From Butyrivibrio sp. (GTDB lineage Bacteria > Bacillota > Clostridia > Lachnospirales > Lachnospiraceae), in contig JAFUYO010000015.1 of NCBI GenBank assembly GCA_017470505.1, positions 124,001 to 188,000 of the forward strand: a DNA stretch of 64,000 nucleotides. Direction: 5' to 3'. Of this stretch, positions 45,228 through 54,310 are shown piece by piece; the stretch's first letter is position 1, and the number at the start of each line of letters is the position of its first letter. The notes under the pieces were generated by a model. That model did no database searches. It had not been told where the DNA came from and was given only the letters and a program-made list of their open reading frames with translations. Position numbers and translations under genes: made by a program.

Positions 45228-46250
45228 TTACCAGTCGAGGGCAGAGCTCTCGTTTCTCCTCTCACGCATCATGAGTTCGTGGATGCCCTCTCCGACTGAC
45301 TTGCCCTCAAAGAGTATCTCATTTACGCCCTTTACAATGGGCATGTCCACCTCATATTTCTCAGCCAGTTGTAGGGCAGCTTTTGCGCTGTAGACGCCCT
45401 CGACAACCATCTGAACCTCATCCATGGCCTCTTTATAAGTCTTGCCCTCTCCGATGAGGATTCCGGCGCGGCGGTTTCTTGAGTGCATGGAGGCGCAGGT
45501 GACGACAAGGTCTCCAATTCCTGACAGCCCTGCAAAGGTCTCAAACTTGCCGCCCATTGCTATTCCGAGCCTTGCGATCTCGGCAATGCCTCTGGTGATA
45601 AGTGCAGCCTTTGTGTTGTCCCCAAGGCCGAACCCGTCAGCCATTCCTGCGGCGAGCGCTATTACATTCTTTAGCGCAGCTCCTATCTCTATTCCGAGCA
45701 TATCAGGGCTTATATACACCCTGAAAACATCGTTCATAAAGATGTTCTGAACCTTTTTGGCTGTGTCCTTGTCAAAAGCTCCGACAACAATGGTTGTGGG
45801 AAGCTTCCTCCCAACCTCCTCCGCGTGTGAGGGGCCTGAGAGCACACACACCCTGCTACCCGGGATTTCATCGAGGATGACATCGCTCATCAGCATCAGC
45901 GTATCCTCCTCAATTCCCTTCGTGCAGTTTACGATGATCTGTTCACTTTCTGCAGTATTATCGATGTAGGGAGCCATGAGCTTTACCGTCTCTCTGATGT
46001 GCGCCGAGGGAACGACGAGGACTAAAACGTCCTTATCTTTTACTGCTTCCTCCATGCTGCTTGTGTAAACTACAGTATCCGGCAAAAAAACTCCCGGCAG
46101 CTTTTTTTCATTTCCGTGGTAGCTTTTAAGTCTCTCTACCGAGTCTTCGCTCCTCGACCAGACTGTTGTTTCATGTCCATTATTTGCAAGCAGAAACGCA
46201 AGGGCAATTCCCCAGCTTCCCGCTCCGATCACGCCTGTTTTACCGGCCAC
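45228..46250 (-). CDS. gpsA: NAD(P)-dependent glycerol-3-phosphate dehydrogenase
   Basis: GpsA makes sn-glycerol-3-phosphate for phospholipids. The 340-residue protein has the Rossmann motif GVIGAGSWGIALAFLLANNG, NCTKGIEEDTL, the catalytic Lys in GAALKNVIALAAGMADG and GLSGIGDLVVTC. The start is GTG 46250, with AAAGGAG six bases upstream. It is next to plsY, which uses its product. Confidence 0.96.
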   Translation of the reverse strand: MAGKTGVIGAGSWGIALAFLLANNGHETTVWSRSEDSVERLKSYHGNEKKLPGVFLPDTVVYTSSMEEAVKDKDVLVLVVPSAHIRETVKLMAPYIDNTAESEQIIVNCTKGIEEDTLMLMSDVILDEIPGSRVCVLSGPSHAEEVGRKLPTTIVVGAFDKDTAKKVQNIFMNDVFRVYISPDMLGIEIGAALKNVIALAAGMADGFGLGDNTKAALITRGIAEIARLGIAMGGKFETFAGLSGIGDLVVTCASMHSRNRRAGILIGEGKTYKEAMDEVQMVVEGVYSAKAALQLAEKYEVDMPIVKGVNEILFEGKSVGEGIHELMMRERRNESSALDW

Positions 46251-46267
46251 TATTTACTCCTTTAATC

Positions 46268-46298
46268 GTTACTGTTCAGTTGCCGACTGAATAGTAAC
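46268..46298. repeat. 13-bp palindromic hairpin between plsY and gpsA
   Basis: GTTACTGTTCAGT (46268-46280) and ACTGAATAGTAAC (46286-46298) pair fully (one G-U) around TGCCG. The ends match the family of hairpins at 1946-2094 and 3301-3327. It has no T tract. Confidence 0.7.
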
Positions 46299-46300
46299 CT

Positions 46301-46966
46301 TTAATCAACTTTATTTTTCTTGAATACGTAGGTCTTGCGCTCTTTTCCCTCAATGAGCTTTTTGATATTTCCTCTGTGCTGATAAAAAGCAAGAGCCGTT
46401 AGAAGAGCCAGTATCACATATACCTCAATAAGAGCCCCCTGCGGGATTGCTCCAAACAGCCCCATCTGCCCGTAGCAGATGCACATGATAAAGAGAGCCG
46501 AGTAGTAGCAGAGGCTGCATACAGATACTATATGAAAGAGATTGAAGGGAAGGAAAAACGATACAACGCCCATCAGTATGAACAGCCAGTTGAACTGCAG
46601 ACCGAGATATATGGTATAACCCGCAGTACAGGCAATTCCCTTTCCTCCCTTGAATTTCAGATGGATAGGGAAATCGTGCCCCAATATGCACCCCGCGGCA
46701 GTATATGTCATGTAGAGAATGATATAGTCCGGGTTGTTCCTCCCAAAGAGCATATTTGTGATGAAGATTGCCACCATGCATTTTAACATATCGCCGAGAA
46801 GAACAATTCCGCCGGCCTTGGGGCCCATGACGCGCAGCGTATTAGTTGTCCCCGCATTTCCGCTCCCGACACTTTTGATGTCAACGCCCTTCATCTTGCA
46901 GTACAAGACCGCCGTCTGAAAAAGTCCGAAAACATAGCCGATTAGCAAACAGATAATTCTTTCCAT
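46301..46966 (-). CDS. plsY: Glycerol-3-phosphate acyltransferase PlsY
   Basis: PlsY transfers an acyl group from acyl phosphate to glycerol-3-phosphate, the first step of phosphatidate synthesis. The 221-residue membrane protein has the conserved loops GSGNAGTTNTLRVMGPKAG, HDFPIHLKFKGGKGIACTAG and a C-terminal basic QHRGNIKKLIEGKE. It lies between der and gpsA in one operon. Confidence 0.95.
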   Translation of the reverse strand: MERIICLLIGYVFGLFQTAVLYCKMKGVDIKSVGSGNAGTTNTLRVMGPKAGGIVLLGDMLKCMVAIFITNMLFGRNNPDYIILYMTYTAAGCILGHDFPIHLKFKGGKGIACTAGYTIYLGLQFNWLFILMGVVSFFLPFNLFHIVSVCSLCYYSALFIMCICYGQMGLFGAIPQGALIEVYVILALLTALAFYQHRGNIKKLIEGKERKTYVFKKNKVD

Positions 46967-46967
46967 A

Positions 46968-48296
46968 CTACTTCCCCTCTTTTCTCTCCCTTATTATAAA
47001 TCTCAAAGGTGTACCCTTAAATCCAAAGGCCTCCCTTATCTGATTCTCAATATATCTGGTGTAGGAAAAATGCATCAGGTTCTTGTCATTTACAAAGATG
47101 ACAAAGGTCGGCGGCTTGACAGATGCCTGCGTTATGTAAAAGAGCTTTAGTATCTTGCCTTTGTCGCTCGGAGGCTGCTGCATTACGACCGCCTGCGTCA
47201 TGATCTCATTGAGAACCCCCGTTGCAACCCTCAGGGCGTGGTTCTCCGACACGATATCTATCATATCATAGAGCTTTACCAGGCGCTGTCCTGTCTCTGC
47301 CGATATGAACATGATCTCCGCGTAGTTCATGAAGGCAAGGGTGTTTCTGATGTTTTTGGTAAACTCCCTGACCGAGTGATTGTCCTTCTCGATAAGATCC
47401 CATTTATTTACGGCTATGATAACGGCCTTGCCACTCTCGTGCGCGATTCCTGCTATCTTGGCATCCTGCTCGGTCACGCCGTCCTCTGCGTTTATCACAA
47501 GAACTGCAATGTCGGCTCTCTCAACCGCGCTCACTGTCCTGACGATCATGTAGTGCTCCAAGGCGTCCTTTACCTTACTCTTTCGCCTTAGTCCCGCAGT
47601 GTCGATAAACACGTACTTTTTGCCGTTGTGAATGACCTCTGTGTCTATGGCATCCCTGGTTGTTCCCGCTATGTCGGACACAATGAGTCTGTTCTCACCG
47701 ATCAGCTTGTTGATGATGGAGGATTTACCGACGTTTGGCTTTCCGATGATGGCTACCTTGACAGAGTCGTCCTTTTCCTCGTCAGTCGAGTTTCTTGTGA
47801 AGTGGCTCACAACCTCCTCAAGAAGGTCGCCTATCCCCTGCTTGCCCGCAGCCGATATTGGGAATGGCTCTCCGATGCCAAGGTTATAGAACTCATAGAC
47901 ATCCAGTGAATCCCTGTTAAAATTGTCGACCTTGTTAACGCATAGGACAATCGGCTTTGACGAGCGCCTTAGCATATCTGCGACCTTCGAGTCAGCGTCC
48001 GTAAGCCCCTGCTTGACATCGACCATAAATATGATCACATCAGCAGTGTCAATTGCTATCTGGGCCTGCTCCCTCATCTGCGAGAGAATGATGTCCCTGG
48101 AATCGGGCTCTATTCCGCCTGTGTCGATAAGTGTGAAATTGTGATTGAGCCATGAGACATCCGCGTAGATCCTGTCTCTGGTCACACCGGGGGTGTCCTG
48201 CACTATGGCTATCCTGCTCCCGGCAAGTGCGTTAAAGAGGGTGGATTTACCGACATTTGGCCGGCCGACCACCGCAACTATATTTTTTCTGCTCAT
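46968..48296 (-). CDS. der: Ribosome assembly GTPase Der (EngA)
   Basis: The 442-residue protein has two tandem GTPase domains, each with P-loop GRPNVGKS / GKPNVGKS, DTPG/DTAG, NKVD/NKWD, and a C-terminal KH-like domain (KLFYITQASVKPPTFVIFVN). Der acts in 50S maturation. ATG 48296 is chosen with AAAGGG upstream; the frame runs back to 48350 inside the neighbouring gene's end. Confidence 0.97.
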   Translation of the reverse strand: MSRKNIVAVVGRPNVGKSTLFNALAGSRIAIVQDTPGVTRDRIYADVSWLNHNFTLIDTGGIEPDSRDIILSQMREQAQIAIDTADVIIFMVDVKQGLTDADSKVADMLRRSSKPIVLCVNKVDNFNRDSLDVYEFYNLGIGEPFPISAAGKQGIGDLLEEVVSHFTRNSTDEEKDDSVKVAIIGKPNVGKSSIINKLIGENRLIVSDIAGTTRDAIDTEVIHNGKKYVFIDTAGLRRKSKVKDALEHYMIVRTVSAVERADIAVLVINAEDGVTEQDAKIAGIAHESGKAVIIAVNKWDLIEKDNHSVREFTKNIRNTLAFMNYAEIMFISAETGQRLVKLYDMIDIVSENHALRVATGVLNEIMTQAVVMQQPPSDKGKILKLFYITQASVKPPTFVIFVNDKNLMHFSYTRYIENQIREAFGFKGTPLRFIIRERKEGK

Positions 48297-48315
48297 ATAT
48301 AACCCTTTTTTCTTT

Positions 48316-49659
48316 TTATTTAATTCCAAAAAGCTCGCGGGCAAGATCATAGCCGCTATCAGGCGAGATCCTGACCTCTACCCCCAGAGCTTTTTCAATA
48401 TCGCCTACTGTCACGTCGTCGAGAAGATAATCCTCGCCGCTCCTCAGGAGATTTTCGGGAAGATACAGAAAGTCTCCGAGCTCTTTCCCCTTCAGCTGTC
48501 CTATTATGTCTCCTCCCGTAAGGAGCCCTGAAACCGTTATTCTCTCCCCAAAGAAATTGTTGATTATCTCATGGACATGAATCGTAATACCAGGAGCAAG
48601 CTTCATTACCTTATTCGCCATATCCATTATACACGGAAAAACAAGCCTCCCGGTCGCAATGGAAAATTCCCTCTTAATCTTAGGAAGCTCCTTTAAACGC
48701 TCTTTTGAGATATCCCTTATCCCCTCCTTGAACTCATCGATAAGAAGCCGCATCATGCCAACGCCGTTTTCAAGCTGCAGATATCCATCGTATCTATCGG
48801 CCTCGGGAAAATCCCTCCCCGCAAGAAAATACCACTCATCGCTTGCATGGATGAAGTGATATCCGTGTTCGGAATATATTTTTTTCTGCCAGGCTTCAAT
48901 CAGGTCTATCACTTCTCCCGCATCTGATACCTCAAACGGCTCAAGCGGATAAAGTCCGTCCCGAAACCTGGACAGACCCACAGGCACAACCGATACGCTC
49001 TGAAGATTGGGAATATACCTGGTCAGATCCCTGATCGAACGCTCAAGCTCTGTGCCGTCATTTACGCCCTTACACAGAACTATCTGGCCGTTTAGCTCAA
49101 TTCCTGAGCCGTCCCGGCAGAGCCTGTCAACCTTTTTGAGGGCTTCTCCCGCAAAGCGGTTTCCCAGCATCTTGCAGCGGAGAGACGGATTGGTCGTCTG
49201 AAAAGAAATATTGATAGGCGACAAATGGTATCTGAGTATCCTGTCGATGTCGTCATCAGACATATTCGTGAGCGTGACGTAATTGCCCTGAAGAAAAGAA
49301 AGTCTTGAGTCGTCATCCTTGAAATAGAGGGTTTTACGCATACCCTTCGGCATCTGGTCTATAAAGCAGAAGATGCACTTGTTGCTGCAGGATCTGTAGT
49401 CATCCATGAGCCCGTTCTCAAACTCAATCCCGAGATCCTCGTCAAAATCCTTGTCTATGTCCAGAAGCCACTCTTCTCCGCTCTTTTTCCGTACCAGGAC
49501 GTCAAGATGCTCATCCTGTACCAGATACTGATAGTCAAAGATATCCTCTATTTTGTTGTCATTTATCCTAAGCAGAAGGTCGCCGGGCTCTATCCCCATC
49601 TCCATGGCGATGCTCCCCTGGATGACCTTGCCGATGACGTGGCTCTTTTCTTTTTTCAT
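48316..49659 (-). CDS. DUF512 family PDZ/radical-SAM protein
   Basis: The 447-residue protein starts with a PDZ-like segment (GKVIQGSIAMEMGIEPGDLLLRIND, about 10-35) followed by a radical-SAM-type domain with CSNKCIFCFIDQMPKGMR (Cx3Cx2C-type cluster) and the DUF512 C-terminal region. The family is widespread next to der in Clostridia and its reaction is unknown. ATG 49659 has no Shine-Dalgarno; a strong promoter lies directly against it. Confidence 0.85.
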   Translation of the reverse strand: MKKEKSHVIGKVIQGSIAMEMGIEPGDLLLRINDNKIEDIFDYQYLVQDEHLDVLVRKKSGEEWLLDIDKDFDEDLGIEFENGLMDDYRSCSNKCIFCFIDQMPKGMRKTLYFKDDDSRLSFLQGNYVTLTNMSDDDIDRILRYHLSPINISFQTTNPSLRCKMLGNRFAGEALKKVDRLCRDGSGIELNGQIVLCKGVNDGTELERSIRDLTRYIPNLQSVSVVPVGLSRFRDGLYPLEPFEVSDAGEVIDLIEAWQKKIYSEHGYHFIHASDEWYFLAGRDFPEADRYDGYLQLENGVGMMRLLIDEFKEGIRDISKERLKELPKIKREFSIATGRLVFPCIMDMANKVMKLAPGITIHVHEIINNFFGERITVSGLLTGGDIIGQLKGKELGDFLYLPENLLRSGEDYLLDDVTVGDIEKALGVEVRISPDSGYDLARELFGIK

Positions 49660-49665
49660 AATGTG

Positions 49666-49694
49666 ATTATACATTAAATTCCTTGACGTGTCAG
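49666..49694 (-). promoter_or_regulatory. Strong promoter placed for a leaderless DUF512 mRNA
   Basis: Minus strand -35 CTGACA (49689-49694), spacer of 17, -10 TATAAT (49666-49671), then exactly six bases to ATG 49659. The predicted start point is the A of the start codon, and no ribosome binding site is present. Confidence 0.75.
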
Positions 49695-49754
49695 CCGCAT
49701 AAAGATTATGATGAAACAGACCGGATATAATCATAAAAAGAAAAGAGGTTAATT

Positions 49755-50951
49755 ATGCCTGATTTTCATCAACTTGAATCACTTATTCCCGTTGCTCCCT
49801 TAAATCTCATCGTTATGGAGTCTGCCAGGGAACTCGGAGAGAGCGTGGACCACTATATTTCTGAGTTCAGACACAATCTCTACAAGATGCCTGACGAGGA
49901 TCCGGCATTCCACGGATATGTAAAAGATTCTTTCCTGATCTCGTACTCTTTGGACAGGTTTGCCAGCGGCGAGGCCAAGGCAACCATAAACGAGAGCGTC
50001 AGGGGGGGCGATGTATATATACTGACGGATGTCTGCAATTACAGCATCACTTACAAGATGTACGGATACGAGAACCACAAATCCCCCGACGATCACTACC
50101 AGGACTTAAAGAGAGTCATCGGCGCCATAACAGGTAAGGCAAAGAGAATAAATGTCATAATGCCCTTTTTGTACGAGGGAAGACAGCACAAGAGAAATCA
50201 GATGGAATCCCTCGATGCGGCCCTGATGTTCAAGGAGCTGCACGACATGGGCATATCCAACTTCATAACCTTTGACGCTCACGACCCGAGAATATCCAAT
50301 GCCAAGCCCCTCGGCGGCTTTGACAACTTCCTTGCCTCCTACCAGTTTATGAAGGCTCTCCTCTCCCACATAGACGACCTCACTGTCGACAAGGACCACC
50401 TGACTGTGATTAGTCCCGATGAGGGCGCTCTGGACAGAGCCGTGTACTTTGCTAACGTAATTGGAGCAGATACCGGAATGTTCTATAAACGCCGCGACTA
50501 CGCCCATGTGGTGAACGGAACGAATCCTATCGTGGCTCACGAGTTTTTGGGCTCCGACATATCCGGAAGAGACGTTATCATCATAGACGACATGATATCG
50601 TCGGGATCCAGCATGATAGACACAGCCGGCCAGCTCAAGAACATGGGGGCAAAGAGGGTCTTCATCTGCACCACCTTTGGCCTTTTTACAGACGGAATGT
50701 CACGATTTGACGACGGCTACGAAAAGGGATACTTTGACGCCGTGATCACGACGAATCTCACATACATGAACGATGATGTCAAGAGCAGGGATTACCTCTT
50801 CATTGCAGACATGGGCAAATTCCTCGCAACCATCATCGACTTCTTAAACCACGACGCGTCTATGTCGACGGTCAACATGCCCACCGACAAGATCCACGAG
50901 ATTGTCGAAAAATACAACAACGGTCAGATTGCACCGGAGCTCTACGAGTAA
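49755..50951 (+). CDS. prs: Ribose-phosphate pyrophosphokinase (PRPP synthetase)
   Basis: The enzyme makes PRPP from ribose-5-phosphate and ATP for nucleotide, His and Trp synthesis. The 398-residue protein has FASGEAKATINESVRGGDVYI, MPFLYEGRQHKRN, FDAHDPRISNAKPLGGF, and the PRPP loop VIIIDDMISSGSSMIDTA. It is ~80 residues longer than classical Prs, mostly from an N-terminal extension. AGAGG precedes the ATG, with a TATAAT at 49726-49731. Confidence 0.93.
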   Translation: MPDFHQLESLIPVAPLNLIVMESARELGESVDHYISEFRHNLYKMPDEDPAFHGYVKDSFLISYSLDRFASGEAKATINESVRGGDVYILTDVCNYSITYKMYGYENHKSPDDHYQDLKRVIGAITGKAKRINVIMPFLYEGRQHKRNQMESLDAALMFKELHDMGISNFITFDAHDPRISNAKPLGGFDNFLASYQFMKALLSHIDDLTVDKDHLTVISPDEGALDRAVYFANVIGADTGMFYKRRDYAHVVNGTNPIVAHEFLGSDISGRDVIIIDDMISSGSSMIDTAGQLKNMGAKRVFICTTFGLFTDGMSRFDDGYEKGYFDAVITTNLTYMNDDVKSRDYLFIADMGKFLATIIDFLNHDASMSTVNMPTDKIHEIVEKYNNGQIAPELYE

Positions 50952-50990
50952 AAAACAGATACCCTATCCTTTAGGGTATCTGTTTTTTTG
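50951..50990. terminator. Bidirectional terminator between prs and the histidine kinase
   Basis: A near-perfect stem AAAACAGATACCCTA/TAGGGTATCTGTTTT with a short TCCT-type loop and T runs both ways. Confidence 0.9.
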
Positions 50991-51028
50991 CTAAATCTGT
51001 ATTTCCGGTCAGCTCCGGGACTCATTCC

Positions 51029-53518
51029 TTACTTTACAGATTCAAATCTTATTATGACCTTGAACAGGTCTCCGTCCAGCCTTATGTCAAAGGTTCCGCC
51101 TTGGGCTATAGTGAGGTTTTTGGCAATTGAAAGACCAAGTCCGCTACCTTCTGTTGTCCTTGATTCATCTCCCCTGATAAATCTCTCTGTAAGCTCTGAT
51201 GCGTCAATGTTTAGCTCAGTTGCCGAGATGTTCTTGATGGAAAAAGCAATATACTCCTTATCATCTGCATTTTCAAACTTCATATCAAGGTAAACCCTGG
51301 TGCCGCTCAGGGCATATTTGCAGACGTTGTTTAAAAGATTCTCCACAACCCTGAACATTCCTCTTGCATCTGCCTCTATATACATCGAGGGCTCATCGCT
51401 CTTAAATATGGCTGTAAGCGAGTTCTTTTCGAGCTTCTCATAGAACTCACCCATAGTCTGGTTCACCAGCTCGACAAAGTTTATCTTTATGGGCTGCAGG
51501 CTGATGTTTCCGCTGCTGATTTTCGACGCCTCCACAAGGTCCTCAGTCAGCTGCTTGAGTCTCTGGCTCTTGGCATCAAGCACCTCGACATACCCCTTAA
51601 CTTTGTCGTTGTCTATGTCCTCTCTCTTTATGAGATCAACATAGTTGATTATTGATGTGAGCGGGGTCTTGATATCGTGGGACACATTCGTTATGAGGTC
51701 TGCCTTGAGCTTTTCATCCTTCATACTGGTGTTTACTGCCCTGTCAATTCCCTCACCGATGGAGTTCACCGCGTCAGCAAGACTTATGTTGTCAGAGTGA
51801 AGGTCTGTTGTATCGACCTTGGCCTTTACATCTCCGTTTTTGATATTCTCTATAACGTGAATTATCCTGTCCCTGTCAAGGTTCTGCCTGTACATATATA
51901 TGCCTACCAGAACATCGAGTAAAAGAGCAACAAACGCTCCCGCGATTCCGAGCCTGAACAGGAGTATATTCATGGCTATGAAGAATATATAAGGAACCCA
52001 GGTCCTTATAATGACATTGCCGTTGTCAGTTGCCCCGGTTATCACACCTTTGACTGAGAGGACTATGAACCTCAAAAAAGAGTCCTTCCATAGTCTGCCG
52101 CTCTTTGCCTTCTGTGCAAGGCCGTAGAGCATGAACAGAAATCCTATGCTGACAATAAAGGCCATGGCTGCGCTAACGGCAGGCAGATACACCCTTCCTG
52201 TGCTCAGAGACCATCTGCCAAGTGACGAGAGGATATATACAAAGGCAAACGGAAGGACCATTACAAGTAGTCCCACAAGGAAAACGGCCTCTGTATATAT
52301 TGAGGTCCTTACCGTATCCGCGGGAGTATTATTCTTTTCGTCCTCAACGAACGCACTTTCAAGCGGAAGGTTTCTGATATATATGACAGCTATCAGAACG
52401 TACAGAAATGCCGCGATAATGCCAAGTATATAGAACTGCGTCTTGTAGGGCATGTACTTCGAGAAACTCGATTTGCCCTCGGTAAAAGAGTCAGATGCGC
52501 CGTAGGAAGCCGTATCGACTCCTATGTATATCTTGATCTGGTCAGGGTAAGCGTAGCTGTAGGTCTTTACAATGCTCCTGATCACATTTTCCTTAAGCAG
52601 CGTGTTGGTCTCAAAGGTAAGCTCATAAGGACAGTAATACAGGTATTTGCCCATATCCATAAATATGTCTTTGATATCCTTGCCCGTGGTCTCTCCCAAA
52701 AGCTCCGTCACATTGGTATAGACATCAGTCTTTCCGTCTATTGTCCTCGTGATATAGTACCTGAGGTTGGAACTTGAGTAGTCGTAGTAAGATGCCGCGG
52801 ATAGATACTCGTCATAATTGGACAGAAGATCTTTTGCTGCCTCCTCGACATATCTGCAAAGAGCGCTGTACTCATCCCAGCTTGAAACAATCTGTTCTAT
52901 ATTCCTGCCGTCAACGGTCTGGTACCTGTTCAGAAGGACTGTGTGCTCTCCGCCATCGTGCACAGAGTTTCCGGAAATAGCAAATTTGAGCGCATTTCCG
53001 TCTATCTGCGAATTGAGGTAGGAGTTCATTCCGCCGGAGTAGACATTGCTCTTTAAGTGTGTGTATGTGGTTGCCGATGAGAGAAAAGACTCAGACTCAT
53101 CGTCGGTAAAATACCTGGTCTCATATTTGAATCCGCTCTGGGACCATTTCAGGAGGTCAGAGAGGTAATAGACGGCTGTTACGTAATCGCCTGAGAGTGT
53201 CGTCCCCCTGTTGACATATGCTGTGACGTCAACCTTTTTGCGGCTGTCGTAGGCGCCGTCCGTCTCGAGCTGGGTCCTGACTGCAACGAGTCTTAATACG
53301 TCTGAGACGTTGTTTCCGAGAATATTGTTGAAAAGATACGAATCCTCGTAGTTCCTGGTCCTGTCTGACTCATAGAGGTTGTAGGAGAGGTCTCCGTTTA
53401 GCCCCTTTATCATGATATTGCTGCCGACTACCGTGTAGACGATGACAAACGCAACCAGCGCTGCGAGCATGTGCTGCAGCACCCTCAAGCCCTTTAGTTT
53501 ACCTGCTTTCTTTTTCAT
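51029..53518 (-). CDS. Membrane sensor histidine kinase
   Basis: The 829-residue kinase has one N-terminal membrane segment (about 14-36), a ~320-residue extracellular sensor rich in Ser and Tyr, then a cluster of about six membrane segments (about 366-560), a HAMP-like linker (ENIKNGDVKAKVDTTDL), the H-box NVSHDIKTPLTSI, N-box NLLNNVCKYA and G-box GSGLGLSIAKNL. The signal is unknown. It overlaps the response regulator by four bases. Confidence 0.93.
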   Translation of the reverse strand: MKKKAGKLKGLRVLQHMLAALVAFVIVYTVVGSNIMIKGLNGDLSYNLYESDRTRNYEDSYLFNNILGNNVSDVLRLVAVRTQLETDGAYDSRKKVDVTAYVNRGTTLSGDYVTAVYYLSDLLKWSQSGFKYETRYFTDDESESFLSSATTYTHLKSNVYSGGMNSYLNSQIDGNALKFAISGNSVHDGGEHTVLLNRYQTVDGRNIEQIVSSWDEYSALCRYVEEAAKDLLSNYDEYLSAASYYDYSSSNLRYYITRTIDGKTDVYTNVTELLGETTGKDIKDIFMDMGKYLYYCPYELTFETNTLLKENVIRSIVKTYSYAYPDQIKIYIGVDTASYGASDSFTEGKSSFSKYMPYKTQFYILGIIAAFLYVLIAVIYIRNLPLESAFVEDEKNNTPADTVRTSIYTEAVFLVGLLVMVLPFAFVYILSSLGRWSLSTGRVYLPAVSAAMAFIVSIGFLFMLYGLAQKAKSGRLWKDSFLRFIVLSVKGVITGATDNGNVIIRTWVPYIFFIAMNILLFRLGIAGAFVALLLDVLVGIYMYRQNLDRDRIIHVIENIKNGDVKAKVDTTDLHSDNISLADAVNSIGEGIDRAVNTSMKDEKLKADLITNVSHDIKTPLTSIINYVDLIKREDIDNDKVKGYVEVLDAKSQRLKQLTEDLVEASKISSGNISLQPIKINFVELVNQTMGEFYEKLEKNSLTAIFKSDEPSMYIEADARGMFRVVENLLNNVCKYALSGTRVYLDMKFENADDKEYIAFSIKNISATELNIDASELTERFIRGDESRTTEGSGLGLSIAKNLTIAQGGTFDIRLDGDLFKVIIRFESVK

Positions 53519-54210
53519 CTTACATCTTCCTCAATCTTGTATCCTACCCCCCAGACAACTTTCAGGAACTTGGGTTCACGCGGATCCACTTCTATTTTTT
53601 CTCTGATATGTCTGATGTGGACTGCTATGGTATTATCTACGCGCCCGGAGACGTCTCCCCAGATATTCTCGTAGATCTGCTCGATGGAATAGACCTTCCC
53701 CTTGTTTCTCGCAAGAAAAGCAAGGATCTTGTACTCAATAGGTGTCAGCCTGATCTCTTCTCCGTAGACTGTAACCTCCTTGGAGTTGTCATCGATCACA
53801 AGACCGCCTGAGGTGTAGACATTCTCCCTGTCAACTGCCTGTCCGAGAGTCGTGTACCGTCTGACGTTTGACTTGACCCTTGCCACCAGCTCAAGCGGAT
53901 TAAAGGGTTTGGTCACATAGTCATCGGCGCCGATATTAAGCCCCAATATCTTGTCTGAATCCTCGGACTTTGCTGACAAAAATATGACGGGAATCGTACT
54001 GAAGGTGCGCAGTTCTTTCACAAGGTGGATTCCGTCGAGCTCCGGCATCATGATATCAATGATGGCTAGCTGTATCTTGTTCCTCCTTAGGATGGACAAT
54101 CCCTCTTTTCCGTCATAGGCCTTGTAAACAACAAAACCCTCCTGCTCGAGATAGATCTCGATAGCTTCCACGATTTCTCTGTCGTCATCACAAACTAAAA
54201 TATTTTCCAT
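53515..54210 (-). CDS. OmpR-family response regulator
   Basis: The 231-residue protein has a receiver domain with Asp52 (LAIIDIMMPELDG), the Lys in FLSAKSED, then a winged-helix DNA-binding domain (LTPIEYKILAFLARNKGKVYSIEQIYENIWG, VDNTIAVHIRHIREKIE). It is the partner of the adjacent kinase. Three TTCTTAAGA palindromes lie in its promoter region, suggesting autoregulation. The regulon is unknown. Confidence 0.95.
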   Translation of the reverse strand: MENILVCDDDREIVEAIEIYLEQEGFVVYKAYDGKEGLSILRRNKIQLAIIDIMMPELDGIHLVKELRTFSTIPVIFLSAKSEDSDKILGLNIGADDYVTKPFNPLELVARVKSNVRRYTTLGQAVDRENVYTSGGLVIDDNSKEVTVYGEEIRLTPIEYKILAFLARNKGKVYSIEQIYENIWGDVSGRVDNTIAVHIRHIREKIEVDPREPKFLKVVWGVGYKIEEDVR

Positions 54211-54251
54211 AGCGTCCTCTCACCGTTCCTGTTTTCTATTAAATCAGATAA

Positions 54252-54293
54252 TTCTTAAGATTTACCGTCGAAATTTCTTAAGATTTCTTAAGA
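54252..54293. promoter_or_regulatory. Three TTCTTAAGA sites upstream of the response regulator
   Basis: TTCTTAAGA occurs at 54252-54260, 54275-54283 and 54285-54293. The last two are offset by exactly ten bases, one helical turn, as OmpR-family dimers require. Confidence 0.65.
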
Positions 54294-54310
54294 AATTAAC
54301 TATTTTTCGT

